A stretch of DNA of 64,000 nt. Origin: Ovis canadensis (Eukaryota; Chordata; Mammalia; Artiodactyla; Bovidae). Under the pieces are notes generated by a model, which worked only from the letters and a program-made list of their open reading frames with translations, was not told where the DNA came from and did no database searches. Below are positions 21,011 to 33,109 of this stretch, piece by piece. Positions within the stretch are counted from its first letter, which is position 1; the number at the start of each line of letters is the position of its first letter. The stretch lies in contig NC_091257.1 in NCBI RefSeq assembly GCF_042477335.2, positions 44,982,501 through 45,046,500 of the forward strand, given 5' to 3'. The translations under genes and the position numbers were made by a program.

Positions 21011-23268
21011 TGTCCTGTTGTTGTTCAGCTGCCAAGTCGTGTTTTCCTCCTTGTGACCCCATGGACTGCAGCCCGCCAGGGCTCCCTATCCCTCACCATC
21101 TCCTAGAGCTTGCCCAAGTTCATGTCCATTGAGTCAGTGATGCCATCCAACCATCTCATCATCTGTCGCCCTCTTCTCCTGCCCAACACAATCTTTCCCA
21201 GCATCAGGGTCTTTTCCAATGAGTGGGTTCTTCGCAGCACATGGCCAAAGTATTGGAGCTTCAGGTTCAGCATCAGTCCTTCCAATGAATATTCAGGGTT
21301 GATTTCCTTTAGGATTGCCTGGTTTGATCTCCTTGCTGTCCAAGGGACTACCAAGAGTCTTCTTTAGCACTGATTTGAAAGCATCAATTCTTTGGTGCTT
21401 AGCCTTCTTTATGGTCCAGCTCTCACATCTGCACATGATTACTGGAAAGACCATAACCTTGACTTATGAGCCTTTGTTGGCAAAGGGATGTCTTTGCTTT
21501 TTAATATACTGTCTAGGTTTGTCATAGCTTTCCTTCCAAGAAACAATCATCTTCGAATTTCATGGCTGCAGTCACCACCCGCAGTGATTTTAGAGCCCCA
21601 GAAGAGGAAATCTGTCACTGCTTCTATGTTTTACCCTCCTCTTTGCCATGAAGTGATGGGGCCCAGATGCCATGATCTTGCTTTTTAAATATTGAATTTT
21701 AAGCCAACTTTTCCACTCTCTTCTTTCATCCTCATCAAGAGACTCTTTAGTTCCTTTTCACTTTCTGCTATTAGATTGGTATCATCTGCATATCTGAGGT
21801 TATTTATATTTCTCCTGAAAACCTTGATTCCAGCTTGTAACTCATCCGGCCCAGTATTTTGCATGATGTGCTCTGCATGTACGGTAAATAAACAGGGTGA
21901 CAATATACAGCCTTGTGGTACTCCTTTCTCAATTTTGAGCCAGTCCATTGTTCCACGTCCAGTTCTAACTGTTGCTTCTTGACCCACATACAGGTTTCTC
22001 GGGAGATAGGTAAGATGGTCTGATATTCTCATCACTTTATGGGTTTTCCATAGTTTGCTTTGATCCATACAGTCAAAGGTTTTAGCATGGTCTGTGAAGC
22101 AGAAGTAGATGTTTTTCTGGACTTCCTTTGCTTTCTCAATAATCCAGTGAATGTTGGCAATTTGGTTCCTCTGCCTTCTCTAAACCCAGCTTGTACTCCT
22201 GGAAGTTCTCAATTCAAGTACTGCTGAAGCCTAACTTGAAAGATTTTGAGCATAACCTTACTAGCCTGAGAAGTGAGTGCAGTTGTCTGGGAGTTTGAAC
22301 TTTCTTTAGTACTGCCCTTCTTGGGAACTGGGATAAAGGTTGACTTTTTCTAGTCCTGTGGCCACTGCTGGGTTTTCCAAATTTGCTGACATATTGAGTG
22401 CAACACTTTAACAGCAACATCTTTTAGGATTTTAAATAGCTCTGCTGAAATTCCATCACCGCCATTAGCTTTATTGGCAGTAGTGCTTCTGAAGGCCCAC
22501 TTGACTTTACAATCCAGGATGTCTGGCTCTAGGTGAGTGACAATACCATTGTGGTTATCATGGTCCTTAAGAGCTTTTCTGTGCAGTTCTTCCATGTATT
22601 ATTGCCACCTCTTCTTGATCTCTTCTGCTTCTATTAGGTATTTATAATTTTTGTCCTTTATTGTGCCCATCTTTGCATGAAATGTTCCTTTGATATCTCC
22701 AGTATTCTTGAAGAGATATCTAGTCTTTTCCCTTCTGTTGTTTTCCTCTATTTCTTTGCATTGTTCGTTGAAGAAGGTCTTATCTCTTCTTGCTATTCTC
22801 TGGAACCCTGCAGTCAGTTGAATATACCTTTCCCTTCTCTCTCCTCAGCTATTTGTAAAGCCTCATCGGACAACCACTTTGCCTTCTTGCATTTCTTTTT
22901 CTTTGGGATGGTTTTGCTCAGTGCCTCCTATACAATATTATGAACCTCTGTCCACGGTTCTTCAGGCATTCTGTTTACCAGATCTAATCCCTTGAATCTA
23001 TTCATCACCTCCCCTGTATAATCATAGGAGATTTGATTTAAGTTACCTGACTGGCCTGGTGGTTTTCCTGGCTTTCTTTAGTTTAAGCCTGCATTTTGCT
23101 ATAAGGAGCTGATAATCCGAGTCAGAGGCAGCTCCAGGTCTTGTTTTTGCTGTCTGTATAGAACTTCTCCATCTTCGGTTGCAAAGGATGCAGTCATCTG
23201 ATTTTGGTATTGACCATCTGGTGATGTCCATGTGCAGAGTCATCTCTTGTGTTGTTGGGAAGGGGTGT
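21011..23268 (-). mobile_element. BovB LINE, about 2.26 kb, inserted in the ERV
   Basis: Antisense BovB, uninterrupted by SINEs. It runs from 'ttgttgttcagctgccaag' at the 3' tail through the C-terminal block, the reverse-transcriptase core (R-Y-A-D-D in the minus-strand frame 21685-22068) and the linker, to the endonuclease-end signature 'ttgaccatctggtgatgtcc' near 23210. It is 5'-truncated and has many stops. No clear target duplication was found. Confidence 0.93.
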
Positions 23269-23654
23269 TCCTAGATTAATAGCATCTCTCAGGCTCTGGC
23301 TCACATCCTCATCTGGTAGAATATCAGTAAGAAAAAGCCGCCCATAGGTCACTTCAAATGGGCTAAGCCTCAGACCACTCCTGGGGGCTACACAGACCCT
23401 GAAGAGTGCAGTAGGAAGCAAGTTTGTCAAGGGTTTGTGAGTTTCTTAGTAGAGCTTTTACTAAGGTTTTCCTTAAAGTGTGGTTCATTTTCTCTGCCTT
23501 CACTGAAGACTGGGGGTGCCACAAGGTGTGTAGCTTGGAGTGTATCCCTAGGGCTGTTGTGAGCCCCAGTGTGATTTTGGGTATAAAAGAGGGCCTGCTA
23601 TCACTCTGCAAGGACTTTGGAGTCCAAACCAAGAAATTATTTCTTTTAAAAGGG
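23269..23654 (-). pseudogene. ERV pol remnant: integrase C-terminal part
   Basis: Two overlapping minus-strand frames, 23363-23632 and 23194-23430, are in different phases and so separated by a frameshift. They read as the end of a gammaretroviral integrase core and its C-terminal region. Visible blocks include S-L-Q-S-D, H-P-Q-S-S and N-H-T-L in the first and L-S-P-F-E-V-T-Y-G-R in the second. The second runs on artificially into BovB sequence after about 23269. Confidence 0.82.
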
Positions 23655-23876
23655 ACTTACAGGGGCTTCCCTGGTGGTCCAGTGGTTAAGATTTCACCTT
23701 CCAATGCAGGGGATCCAGGTTCAATCCCTGGTTGAGGAACTAAGATCCCACGTGCCTTGTGATCAAAAAACCAAAACAAAACAGAAGCAGTATTGTATCA
23801 AATTCAATAAAGACTTTTAAAAAATGGTCCACATTAAAAAAAATATGAAAAAAAGAAAACCAGGGGGTACTTACAG
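23655..23876 (+). mobile_element. CHR-2-type tRNA SINE in ERV
   Basis: 'cttccctggtggtccagtgg' head, 'caatgcaggggatccaggtt', 'gaactaagatcccacgtgcc', then an A-rich tail. Direct repeat acttacag at 23655-23662 and 23869-23876. Confidence 0.9.
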
Positions 23877-24069
23877 ACTTCCATAACCTTTTCAGGTCAG
23901 GTGGGGAAGACCTCACCCCATCCTATGAGAATATCGACAAACATGAGCAGATATTAATACATCCTGATCATGAGGACATTTGAGTGAAATCTAGCTGCCA
24001 GTATTTCTCTGGTTATGGCCCTTCACATTGAACTGACCTGAGTAACGAAGGAGAGATTAGATGGATCTG

Positions 24070-24310
24070 TGGGTTATCACAGAGCTTCCCAGGTGGCTCC
24101 GTTGTAAAGAATCTGCCTGCCAATGTAAGAGAGGTGGGAGATGTGGGTTTGGTCTTGAGTTGGGAAGATCCCCTGGAGGAGGGCATGGCAACCCATTCTA
24201 GTATTCTTGTGTGGAAAATTCCATGAACAGAGGAGCCTGGCAGGTTCAGTCCTTGGGGTTCACAAAGAGTTGGGCATGACTGAGCATTCATGCACGCACA
24301 CATGGGTTAT
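24070..24310 (+). mobile_element. Bov-tA SINE in ERV
   Basis: Head 'gcttcccaggtggctccg' and tail ending 'gcatgactgagcattcatgc'. 'tgggttat' occurs on both sides (about 24072 and 24303). Confidence 0.9.
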
Positions 24311-25663
24311 TATGGGTCCATAAATCAAGGGCACATGTTACTTGTTTTACTGTTCTTTTAAGCCCCTTCCCTGAAAAATCCTTTTGTGTTAAGTCCCATA
24401 GTGCATCCCTCCCAAAGTGGGTGGGATGTAAGCTCTCAGTGAGTTTCCATCGTTGGGTCTCAGGAACTAGAACCTTGTCCTCCTCCTTATACCAGCCTGT
24501 GCTTCCTTTCTCAGAGCCCCATTTCTCAGCATGATTGTGTTCCTGTGGGGAGCAATGGGGGAGGCTGGGGAGTGCGGGGGCAGCCCATCCCTAGAGCCGT
24601 AACTTGTTCAGGTTCCTGCAGTCGAGCTGCCTGTTTTGCAGTTTGATCAACTGTGCCATGCGCTTGGCTCACGAAGGATCCACCCCTCTGACGGCCCCCA
24701 CAGTGGATTACTGCTGCCAGGGTCAGGAGCTGCACTGCTTCTAAAAGAGCCAGAACCAAATCTTGATTTTTATGGCAGAATTTCTAGTGGTTAACATTTC
24801 TCTCTCCGAATGGCACCATATAACACATGAAACCCACATTTACAGTTAGTAAAAATATTGAATCTCTTCTCCTTCCCTAACTACAAAACTGCTGTGAATG
24901 CAGTCAGTTCAGCCTTATGGACTGATGTCCAGGCTGTTAGGGCCTGGGTTTCTATGACTTCATCTAGACTAACTGTGGCATACTCTGCCTTTTGGGTCCC
25001 ATTTCTACAAAACTGCTTTGATCAGTAAACCAACTGACCTCAAGGCTGTCGAGAGGCTCATCTAGAAGATCAGACCTGCTGGACTGAGTTTATTCTAGGC
25101 TGTCTACACACTGATTCTCTAAGTCTCCTCTCTTGACTCCTAGAAGCAGAGTTGCTGGGTTCAAGGTTTGGCACACCTTTAAGGTAATTTCAGGTTATTA
25201 TTAGGAGGGCCTGATATCTTGTTACCCTTCCTCCAGTCAACCAGTGATGTCCAGCACAGATTGTACCTGATGAGGGGTTAACACATCTAAGTGTTGCCCT
25301 GGGGGAGCTTGGAAGCCTCACTAACCACCAAGACTGGGGCTGCTATGCCCGCAGGCAGCTTGGCCAACTCAGGGCAACTAAGTTTGGTTGTTTTGAAAAG
25401 TAAGACACTGGTCTCTAATCAGGTCCCAACTTTGTGTCAGAACTCCTACTGCTATCCCTGACCGCTCATGAACATAGAGGGTAAAGGGCTTGTCCAAATT
25501 TGGAAGCCCCAGGGCTGGTGTCTACTCAGCTCAGGATTTAGAGTCTCAAAATCCCCCTACCCCCCACAAGCTAGTGGGTCTTATTCTATTGAAGGAGTTC
25601 CTTTTCTCCTCCCTTTAGAGCCTCATGTAGGCTTTTGGCTCTAAGGCCATAATTTGGAATCCA
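24311..25663 (-). pseudogene. ERV pol remnant: probable connection/RNase H and N-terminal integrase region
   Basis: Lies between clear reverse-transcriptase (25.9-26.6 kb) and clear integrase (23.3-23.65 kb), in the collinear minus-strand order expected for pol. No frame longer than about 77 codons survives and no catalytic motif was picked out with certainty, so the domain labels come from position. 23877-24069 belongs to the same stretch, separated by the Bov-tA. Confidence 0.6.
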
Positions 25664-25675
25664 GAAGGACAGGAC

Positions 25676-25890
25676 CCAGGCTTGCCTGGTGGCTCCAACA
25701 GTAAAGAATCTGCTTGAAATGCAGGAAGCCCGGGTTTGATTCCTGGATCGGGAAGATCCCCTGGAGAAGGGGATGGAAAATAACTCCAGTATTCTTGCCT
25801 GGAAAATTTCATGCACAGAGGAGCTTGGTGGTCTACAATCCATGCGGTCACAAAGAGTCGGACACAACTGAGCCACTTTCACTCGCTAGG
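25676..25890 (+). mobile_element. Bov-tA SINE in ERV
   Basis: Head 'cttgcctggtggctccaac', tail 'cggacacaactgagccac'. Flanked by aggacaggaccca (from about 25667) and aggacagaaccca (from about 25888), with one mismatch. Confidence 0.9.
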
Positions 25891-25899
25891 ACAGAACCC

Positions 25900-26640
25900 A
25901 GCCATCCTGAGAAAGCCTCAGAGTTGCCGCCTTGTGGTTGGAGCTGGTAATGCACTCATTGCTGTTTTCCGGTCGGTGACCAGGGCTGGTGCCACATCCC
26001 GCCTTCCCAGGTGAAAACAAATCCTAAATATTGAACCCATTGCTGTGAGACCTAAGCCTTGGTTTTCCTAGACAATTTAGGACTCAACAGTATTTTAATA
26101 CGAATCTTGTTTGGTTTCACTACTTATCACCGAATCATCAATATACTGGAACAGAGTTCCCTTCTCAAGGCTCATTTCCCTCAGTTCTCATGTTCGTGCT
26201 TTTCCGAAAAGTGGGGGCCCTTCCAAAAACCCTGAGAAAGCACCATCCATGTATATTGGGTAGCCTCCAGGGTTTCAGGGTCCCTCCTTTCAAAGGTGGA
26301 AAGGTATTGAGGGTTTGGATATAGGGGAATACAGAAAAATGCGTCTATGAGTCCAAACAGAGAAACACTGGGTGCTCCCTGGCACTTGGGTGAGGAGGGT
26401 GTTAAGGGTTTGGCACCACTGGGTGAGTGGGGATGACGGCCTCATTCACTGCTCATAAGTCTTGCACAAACTGAAAAGTCCCTGTTAGGCTTCTGAACAG
26501 GGAGAGGCAGGTGTTGCAGGGGCACTGGCAGGGCCTAATGAATCGGGTTTTAGGACTTTGCTGAGCAGTGGTTGGATTCCCCTCAGGGCCTTAGGCTTTA
26601 AAGGATATTGTCTCTTCCAGGGGTATTTTCCCCAAGCTTT
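25900..26640 (-). pseudogene. ERV pol remnant: reverse transcriptase
   Basis: Minus-strand reading gives retroviral reverse-transcriptase order: a fingers/palm block near 26400-26560 with the V-Q-D-L-R segment, an L-D-L-x-D-A-F-F block near 26340, and the catalytic Y-I-D-D tetrad encoded at 26134-26145. Stops and frameshifts break it, so no long frame remains. Nothing recognisable as gag, protease or a 5' LTR precedes it: a CHR SINE and then L1 follow at once, so the provirus is 5'-truncated or deleted. Confidence 0.8.
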
Positions 26641-26644
26641 AACC

Positions 26645-26940
26645 TTATTATTTTTTTTTGCAAAAATAATTTTAGCTATTTAGTTTTGGCTGTGCTGAAT
26701 CTCTGTTGCTGCTCAGGCTTTTCTGTAGTTGCGCCGAGCGGGGGCTACTGTCTAGCTGCAGTGCTGTCTGCTGTGGTTTCTGTTCTGGTGGAGCATGGGC
26801 TCTAGGGCGCGTGGGCTCAGCAGTTGTGGCGCACGGACTTAGTTGCTCTGCAGCATGTGGGATCTTCCCAGACCAGGGATCGGACCAGAGTCCCCTGCAT
26901 TGGCAGGCAGATTCTTAACCACTGGACCTCCAGGGACGTT
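26645..26940 (-). mobile_element. CHR-type SINE
   Basis: Antisense CHR: 'ttttggctgtgctgaatctc' at the left and 'cttaaccactggacctccag' at the right. It sits at the border between ERV and L1. Confidence 0.88.
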
Positions 26941-26941
26941 C

Positions 26942-28040
26942 TTGTCTCATTTTGATATCAGGGCAATACTGGCCTTATAAAACCATTTTGAAAGTGTTCC
27001 CTCCTCTTCTGTTTTTTTTTTTTTAAGAGTTTGAGAAGGATTGGTTAATTCTTAAATGTTTGATGAAGTTCAATGAAGTTGGTGGTCTTGTATTTTTGTT
27101 TGGTGGGAGATTATTGTTTACTGATTCGATCTTATTACTGGTGATCATTCTGTTGAGATTTTCTATTTCTTTATTATTGCGTCTTGGTACCATGTATGCG
27201 TCTAGGAATCTTTCCATTTCTTCTAGGTTGTCCAGTATGTTGGCATAGTTGTCCATAGTCTTTTTCTTTTTTTTTTTGTAGTTTTGTGGTATCCCTTTTA
27301 ATGTTTCCTCCTTCCTTACTGATTTTGAGTCCTCTCTTTCTCTCGGTGAGTCTAGCTAAAGTCTTCCAGCTTTCTTCTCAAAAAGCCGACTCCTAATTTC
27401 ATCCCCTCTGTTGCCTTTTCAGTGTCTTATTTCATGGATTAAAATCCGATCTCATTTCCATCTTACTACAAAGTTTAGGTTTAGTTTCATCTTCTTCTAG
27501 TTCCTTGAGGCGTAAAGTTAGGATTTTTGAGATTTTTTTCTTGTGTCTTAATGTGGGCATTTATCATTATTTATCTTAGAACTTATTTTGTTGCGTCCCG
27601 TTGAGTTTTGTATGTTGTATTTACATTTTCATTTGTCTTTCTTCTGGTAATTGATTTCTAGTTTCTTACCACTGTGGTCAGAAAAGATGCCTGACATAAT
27701 TTCAGCCTTCAGTTTATTAAGATTTCTTTTATGGTCTGACAGATGATTTATCCTGGGTTTTGTTCCATGTATACTTGAGAAGAATGTGCTCTGTTGCTTT
27801 TGGATGGAATATTGTATAAAATGTCCTTTAATTCCATCTGGTCTTACATGTAGTTCCAGCGCGGTGTTTTCTAATTGATTTTTTGGTCTGGATGTTGTTG
27901 CTGAATATGGGGGTATTGAAGTCCGCAACTATTATTGTATTGCTGTCTATTTATCCCTTCAGGTTTGTTATTATTTGCTTTATGTATTTAGGTGTTCCTG
28001 TGTTGGTTGTATATAACAAAGCATATTACATGCTTTGGTC
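26942..28040 (-). mobile_element. L1 LINE, ORF2 middle part
   Basis: Antisense L1 ORF2: 'gatatcagggcaatactggc', 'gagtttgagaaggattgg', 'tggatggaatattgtataa', 'ggggtattgaagtccgcaac'. In L1 order it lies about 0.6 kb 5' of the sequence that ended at 19600, matching a single L1 split by the ERV. Confidence 0.85.
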
Positions 28041-28834
28041 AAATTTGTTATCAAACTCAGGTTTGGCTGCTTGCTACTTGAAAGCCAATACAAGTATTAA
28101 TTGGGAGTTTGCTTTATTCCAGAGACCAACAACCTGGGGAGAAGGCAGACTCATATCCAAGAGCCTACTCCAAAGATTCTACTTGACCATGAAAATTCTA
28201 AAGGGAGAAAGGAGAGGTTAATCACAGTTAATCATTTGGAAAAGAGATCAGAGTCTTAAGTATCTTCCCTTGTGTGCAGACTTTTTTTCTGATTGGATGA
28301 TGGGGAGGTAATAGGGCGGTGTTCTTCAAATTTTGTATTGTGTTTGAAGTTACCTTCCTCCACCTGGGTGATCTTAGTTCCTGCAGAAGAATTCAAAGAT
28401 ACTGAATTCATCTTGAGGAACTTTCCTGGTGGTCCAGTGGTTTAAGACTTCGCCTTCCAATGCAGAGGGTGCAGGGTGGATCCTTGGTCAGGGTGGTAAG
28501 ATCCCACATGCCTCAAGACCAAGAAACCAAAAGGTAAAACAGAAAGAATATTTGTAGCAAACTCAATAGAGACTTAAAAAATGGTCCACATAAAAAAAAA
28601 TCTGAATTCATGTTGAGTATGTATATTTTTCTTGAGAAGGAGCCACAACCCTACGCTGCTATTACTTGCTTGCCTTTCCTTTGTTTCTATATTCCCTCCA
28701 TTTTCTGATTAGCCACTGTTTGAATCTGCCAAGGAGGCTAAATGAAGTCTCTTTCCTACAAACAAGAAATGGGGGACAGAAAGGACTTGTACCAACTGGG
28801 CACCACGGGGTCCTGCTCGGTTTCACATTGGCCC
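28041..28834 (-). mobile_element. solo LTR in L1 (carries a CHR SINE)
   Basis: A non-L1 block between two L1 segments that join collinearly. Read on the minus strand it opens 'tgtgaaaccgagcaggaccc' near 28832, a gammaretroviral-type LTR start. It closes in sequence resembling an LTR end ('agtttgctttattccagag' read on plus near 28110). 'ttgg' on either side may be the 4-bp target copy. Family not named. Confidence 0.6.
28402..28617 (+). mobile_element. CHR-2-type SINE inside the LTR, 16-bp TSD
   Basis: 'ctttcctggtggtccagtgg' head and an A-rich end. Target duplication ctgaattcatSttgag at 28402-28417 and 28602-28617, with one mismatch. Confidence 0.9.
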
Positions 28835-29069
28835 CCTCTATCATTATATGATGACCTTTCTTATTATAGCTTGTGTTAAAATATAAGCACAGCAACCCCA
28901 GCTAGCTTTTGGTTTCTGTTTACATGAAATATGTTTTTCTATACCTTCAGTTTCAGTCTGTATGTGTCCTGAAAGGTGAAGTGAGTCTCTTATAGGCCAT
29001 GTGTAGTTGAGGTTTTTATTATTATTATTGATTCAGCCATTCTGTTGCTTTCAATTGGTGAATTTAGTC

Positions 29070-29478
29070 TCAATTCAGTTCAGTTGCTCAGTTGTGTCTG
29101 ACTTACCCCATGGACTGCAGCATGCCAAGCTTCCCTGTCCATCACCAACTCCCAGAGCTTGTTCAAACTCATGTCCATTGAGTCAGTGATGCGAGCCAAC
29201 CATCTCATCCTCTGTCATCCCCTTCTCCTCCTGCCTTCAGTCTTTCCCAGCATCAGGGTCTTTTCCAGTGAGTCAGCTCTTGATATCAAAGTGGCCAAAG
29301 TATTGGAGCTTCAGCATCAGTCCTTCCAGTGAATATTCAAGGTTGGTTTCCTTTAGGATTGACTGGTTTGATCTCTTGCTGTCCAAAGGACTCTCAAGAG
29401 TCTTCTCCTGTGGCCACTGCTGAGTTTTCCAATTTTGCTGGCATATTGAGTACAGCACTTCTAACAGCATCATCTTAG
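29070..29478 (-). mobile_element. BovB LINE with large internal deletion
   Basis: Antisense BovB tail up to 'ctcaagagtcttctc' near 29407, which then jumps directly to 'ctgtggccactgctgag'. In the BovB at 21.0-23.3 kb the same two points lie about 1 kb apart. 'ttagt' flanks the element. Confidence 0.88.
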
Positions 29479-29697
29479 TAATTATTGATAGGTATGAACT
29501 TACTGTTGCCATTTGGTAATTGTTCTTTCACTGTTTTGGAAGTTCTCTGTTCCTTTCTTCTGTTACTCTTTTCTTTTGTGATTTAATGATTTCCCCTAAT
29601 AGTATGCTTAGATTCCTCACTGTTTATCTGCTGTGTATTTATTATAGGTTTTTGCTTTGTGTTACGTGAAGCTTATACAAAATGTCTTATAGCAGCC

Positions 29698-29977
29698 TAG
29701 TTTAAGCTGCTGCTGCTTCACTTCAGTCGTGTGCAACCCCGTAGATGGCAGCCCACCAGGGTCCGCCGTCCCTGGGATTCTCCAGGCAAGAACACTGGAG
29801 TGGGTTACCATTTCCTTCTCCCAATGCATGAAAGTGAAAAGTAAAAGTGAAGTCGCTCAGTCGTGTCTGACTCTTAGCGACCCCATGTACTGCAGCCTAC
29901 CAGGCTCCTCCATCCATGGGATTTTCCAGGCAAGAGTACTGGAGTGGGGTGCCATTGCCTTCTCTGTAGTTTAAGCT
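29698..29977 (-). mobile_element. BOV-A2 SINE (dimer), 11-bp TSD
   Basis: Two Bov-A monomers joined by 'atgcatgaaagtgaaaagta', antisense. Perfect duplication tagtttaagct at 29698-29708 and 29967-29977. Confidence 0.95.
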
Positions 29978-30884
29978 AATAATGACTTAAGTTAGAATGC
30001 ATACTGAAGCTGTACATTTTGAAGTGCTCGTGCTTGTTTAGATGTCACAATTTTCATTTTTATCTTGTTATACTTTAGCAAATTATGTATTATATTTTAA
30101 TACTTTTATCTTTTAAGCTTTGTGCTAGATTTATGTGTGATTTACCCACCATGATGACATTAGAATATTCTGAATTTATTTTTATCTTTACCACTGAAAT
30201 TTATATCCTTTCATATGTTTTCCTGTTACCAATTAGTACCTTTTTTTTTAGCTTAAAGAATCTGCTTTTACTTTTAAAAACTTATTTTTGGCATGATCAG
30301 TCTAGTGGTCATGAACTTCTTCAGTTTTTCTTGTTTGGAAAACTCATTTTCTGTCCTTAAATTCTGAAGAAATGCTTTTCTGGGTAGAGTATTCTTGGTT
30401 GGCAATTTTTTGTCTTTTAGCACTTAGCATATATAGTGCTATTCCCTTCAACTTGCAAAGTTTCTGTTGAAAGATTTGCTGATGGTCTTGTGGGGATTCC
30501 GTTGTGTATCATGTTGTTTTTCCCTTGTTTCTTTAAAAACTTTCTCCTTGTCTTTAACTTTTACCATGTTAATTATAATGTGTCTCCATGTGTGTCTTGT
30601 TGAACTGATCTTTTTTGGAATGTTTTGGGCTTCTTAGATCTATATGCCTATCTCTTTCCCCAACTTGGGAAATTTTTAGCCATTATTTCATCAAATAAGC
30701 TTCTGCCTGCCTTCTCTGTCTGTGACTCCTGTATCTGAGTACTGGTGCACTTACTTGTTCCATAATTCCCGTAATCTATCTTTACACTTTCTGATTCTGT
30801 TTTTCTTTCTTTTTCTACTCCAGTTGAGTGATTTCCACTGTCCTTTCTTTGAGTTTGCTAATGTTTCATTTTTCATTTTTTTCA

Positions 30885-31105
30885 ATAGTTGATGTTTTGG
30901 CCACACTAGGTCTTAGTTGCTTCATAAAGGATCTTCAGTCTTCTTTGCACTGTGCAGAATCTTTAGTTGAGGCATGCAGGCTATTAACTGTAGCACGTGG
31001 GATCTAGTTCCCTGGCCAGGGATGAAACCCAGATCTCCTGCATTGGAATATGGAGTCTTAGCCACTTTCCACTTTTCTAAGCTCTTTCCCTTAGACCACC
31101 AGGGA
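30885..31105 (-). mobile_element. CHR-type SINE
   Basis: Antisense CHR: 'gttttggccacactaggtc' to 'ccaccagggaaatccc'. It has an extra T-rich patch near 31065-31090. Confidence 0.8.
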
Positions 31106-31490
31106 AATCCCTGATCTTTGTTCTACTTCATCTTTTCTGCTCTTGAATCCCTCAATTAAAACTTTCAGCTTAATTATTATGTTTTTTAGCATTATGATTT
31201 CTGTTCAATACTTTCCTATATTTTTCTACCTCTTTGTTGACATTTTCACTCTGTACATGCATTATTCTTCTGAGCTTGGTGAGCATCTTTTTGACCATTA
31301 TTTTGAGCTCTTTATCAGGTGAGTCACTTATCTCTGTTTCATCAAGGTTTGTTTCTTGAATTCTTTTTCTTTTGTTTGGAACATATTCCTCTGTTTCTTC
31401 ATTTTCCCAGATTCTGTGTGGTTTTTGTGCATTAGATAAAAGTCGCCGCTTCCAGTCTTAAGGGAGTGGTCTCCTGTGGCAGATCAACCT

Positions 31491-31698
31491 GCAGAGTGCA
31501 GGCTTCACATCACGGTGGCTTCTCTCGTTGCGAAGCATGGGCTCTAGGGCAAGTGAGCTTCAGTCTTTGCAGCACGTGGGTTCAGTAGTTGTGACGCACA
31601 GGCTTGGTGACCCACAGCATGCAGAATCTTCTAGGAGCAGCGACTGAACCCATGTCCCCTGCGTTGGCAGGCAGATGCTTAACCACCAGGAACTCCAA
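31491..31698 (-). mobile_element. CHR-type SINE
   Basis: Antisense CHR: 'cttctctcgttgcgaagcat' to 'taaccaccaggaactcc'. Confidence 0.82.
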
Positions 31699-31699
31699 T

Positions 31700-33100
31700 A
31701 TAAAATCCTTTGAACTATATTTTATTACAGGGGATGAGGGAGAACTCAAACTAATGTTTTCTTAAATATATGTATATTGACATGCGATTGAATCAACCAT
31801 CCTTTTCCCTTTGACTTGAAATACTACGTATTACACACACAGATGAGCTCATTTATGAATGTTCCATCCTGCTTTATTCGTCTCTCTGTGCCCGGGTGTG
31901 TATCACCCTGTGTTAGGTATTATAGTTCTCTTATGAGCACAGATGAGTAGAAGACATGTAAATGAAACCTAACCCTAATTTAGGAACCATGAGAGTAAGT
32001 TTGGACTATAAATAACAATTTAGCCATAAAAGATTTCTTCCGACTCCAGTGTGGTTTGTTGTGCTCAGTGAGAGGAACACTGTGTATTTCAAAGTCATAT
32101 GTTGATATTTTGCAGTTCCCATAGAGACAGGCTGTGAAGTCCTACAGTAAGATTTTACCTTGTAAAGTTCTTAATAGCTATAACAGACAACTTCTAGCCT
32201 GTTTTATTTATTTTATTCTAGCCTGTTTTATTGCTACACAGGTGTTCTTTCACATGGAGAATACTGAGATACTTTCACCTGTTTTTATTTTACTAGGTTC
32301 CATGTATTTTATGGCTAAACAAGGGATCTTGAGGGGATGGTGGGGACAGAACAGCAATATCAAAACTATAGAAAAGAAATAGCTGCAATTGTAAGGGTAT
32401 CACCCAGTCTGGAATTGTGGTCCCATTCTCCAGAGTCTCAATGGAGTAGTCCAAGGTTTCCTTTTTATCCTTAGTGATGATGTTAACAATAGTTAAAGAT
32501 AAAAATATTAGTGGCTTTGCTTAATTGCAGTGATAAATATTTTCCCTTGCTTACTGGTGCTGTTAGATGCCTTGAGCTGGTTTTATCTGTTTGCTCAGTA
32601 AGTGTAATTTAAGCTATTTTACACTTGTTTAAAGCAAGGGGAAAAAAAGACAAGTGATTTCTCATTTTGCTATAATTTCTTGGTGGCAGCAAATTCCTGT
32701 CTTACCAAAAGCATACTTGGCCTGTTTGCAATTTGCTTTGGCTGTAGACTAATGATAAATGTAGTTTGAAAAGTTTATCAGGTTTTAATATACACAACCA
32801 TTGTTTTGTGGTCATTTCTCTTTCAGTGTTCAAGTGAAAACATCCAAAAATATCACACTGAATGGCAAAGGTTTTCTACAGTTCAGGCTTTGATGAAGTT
32901 GATAATCAGTTCCATGCATTCTAAAAACTTAATTTGGTCCTTAAATATTGTGTTAAGCAAATGAGCTTGAAAGTTTTTTTTTTAAAATATCGAAGATATA
33001 AAACACATATTGGGTTGGTCAGTCAGTGCAGAATAATCAAAGGGACAGAACTTCTGTAGTTAATAAAATAGTGAAATATGGCATTTGTTCTAAAATTATG
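31700..33100. other. no recognised feature
   Basis: About 1.4 kb, AT-rich. The 82-codon frame at 32134-32382 has no recognised domain. No splice-bounded exon stands out. Confidence 0.45.
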
Positions 33101-33109
33101 TGGCAGAAC

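Larger units (their letters stand above)
28835..31490 (-). mobile_element. L1 LINE, 5' part, repeatedly interrupted
   Basis: L1 segments 28835-29069, 29479-29708, 29967-30885 and 31106-31490 follow one another in order toward the 5' end: ORF2 N-terminal part, then the region with 'cttttctgggtagagtattc', 'tctgttgaaagatttgctga' and 'tcaccaaacaa'-poor 5' sequence. Interrupters are BovB, BOV-A2 and CHR. With 17283-19600 and 26942-28040 this makes a long, possibly near-full-length ancestral L1. No open frame is kept. Confidence 0.75.

Noticed and set aside
32134..32382. 82-codon open frame in an unrecognised region
   Set aside because: Hydrophobic low-complexity reading of AT-rich DNA with an internal short repeat ('tagcctgttttatt' twice). 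No gene context.
33008..33030. 'tattgggttggtcagtc' as a mariner end
   Set aside because: Only about 12 bases match the mariner terminus and there is no opposite inverted end nearby.
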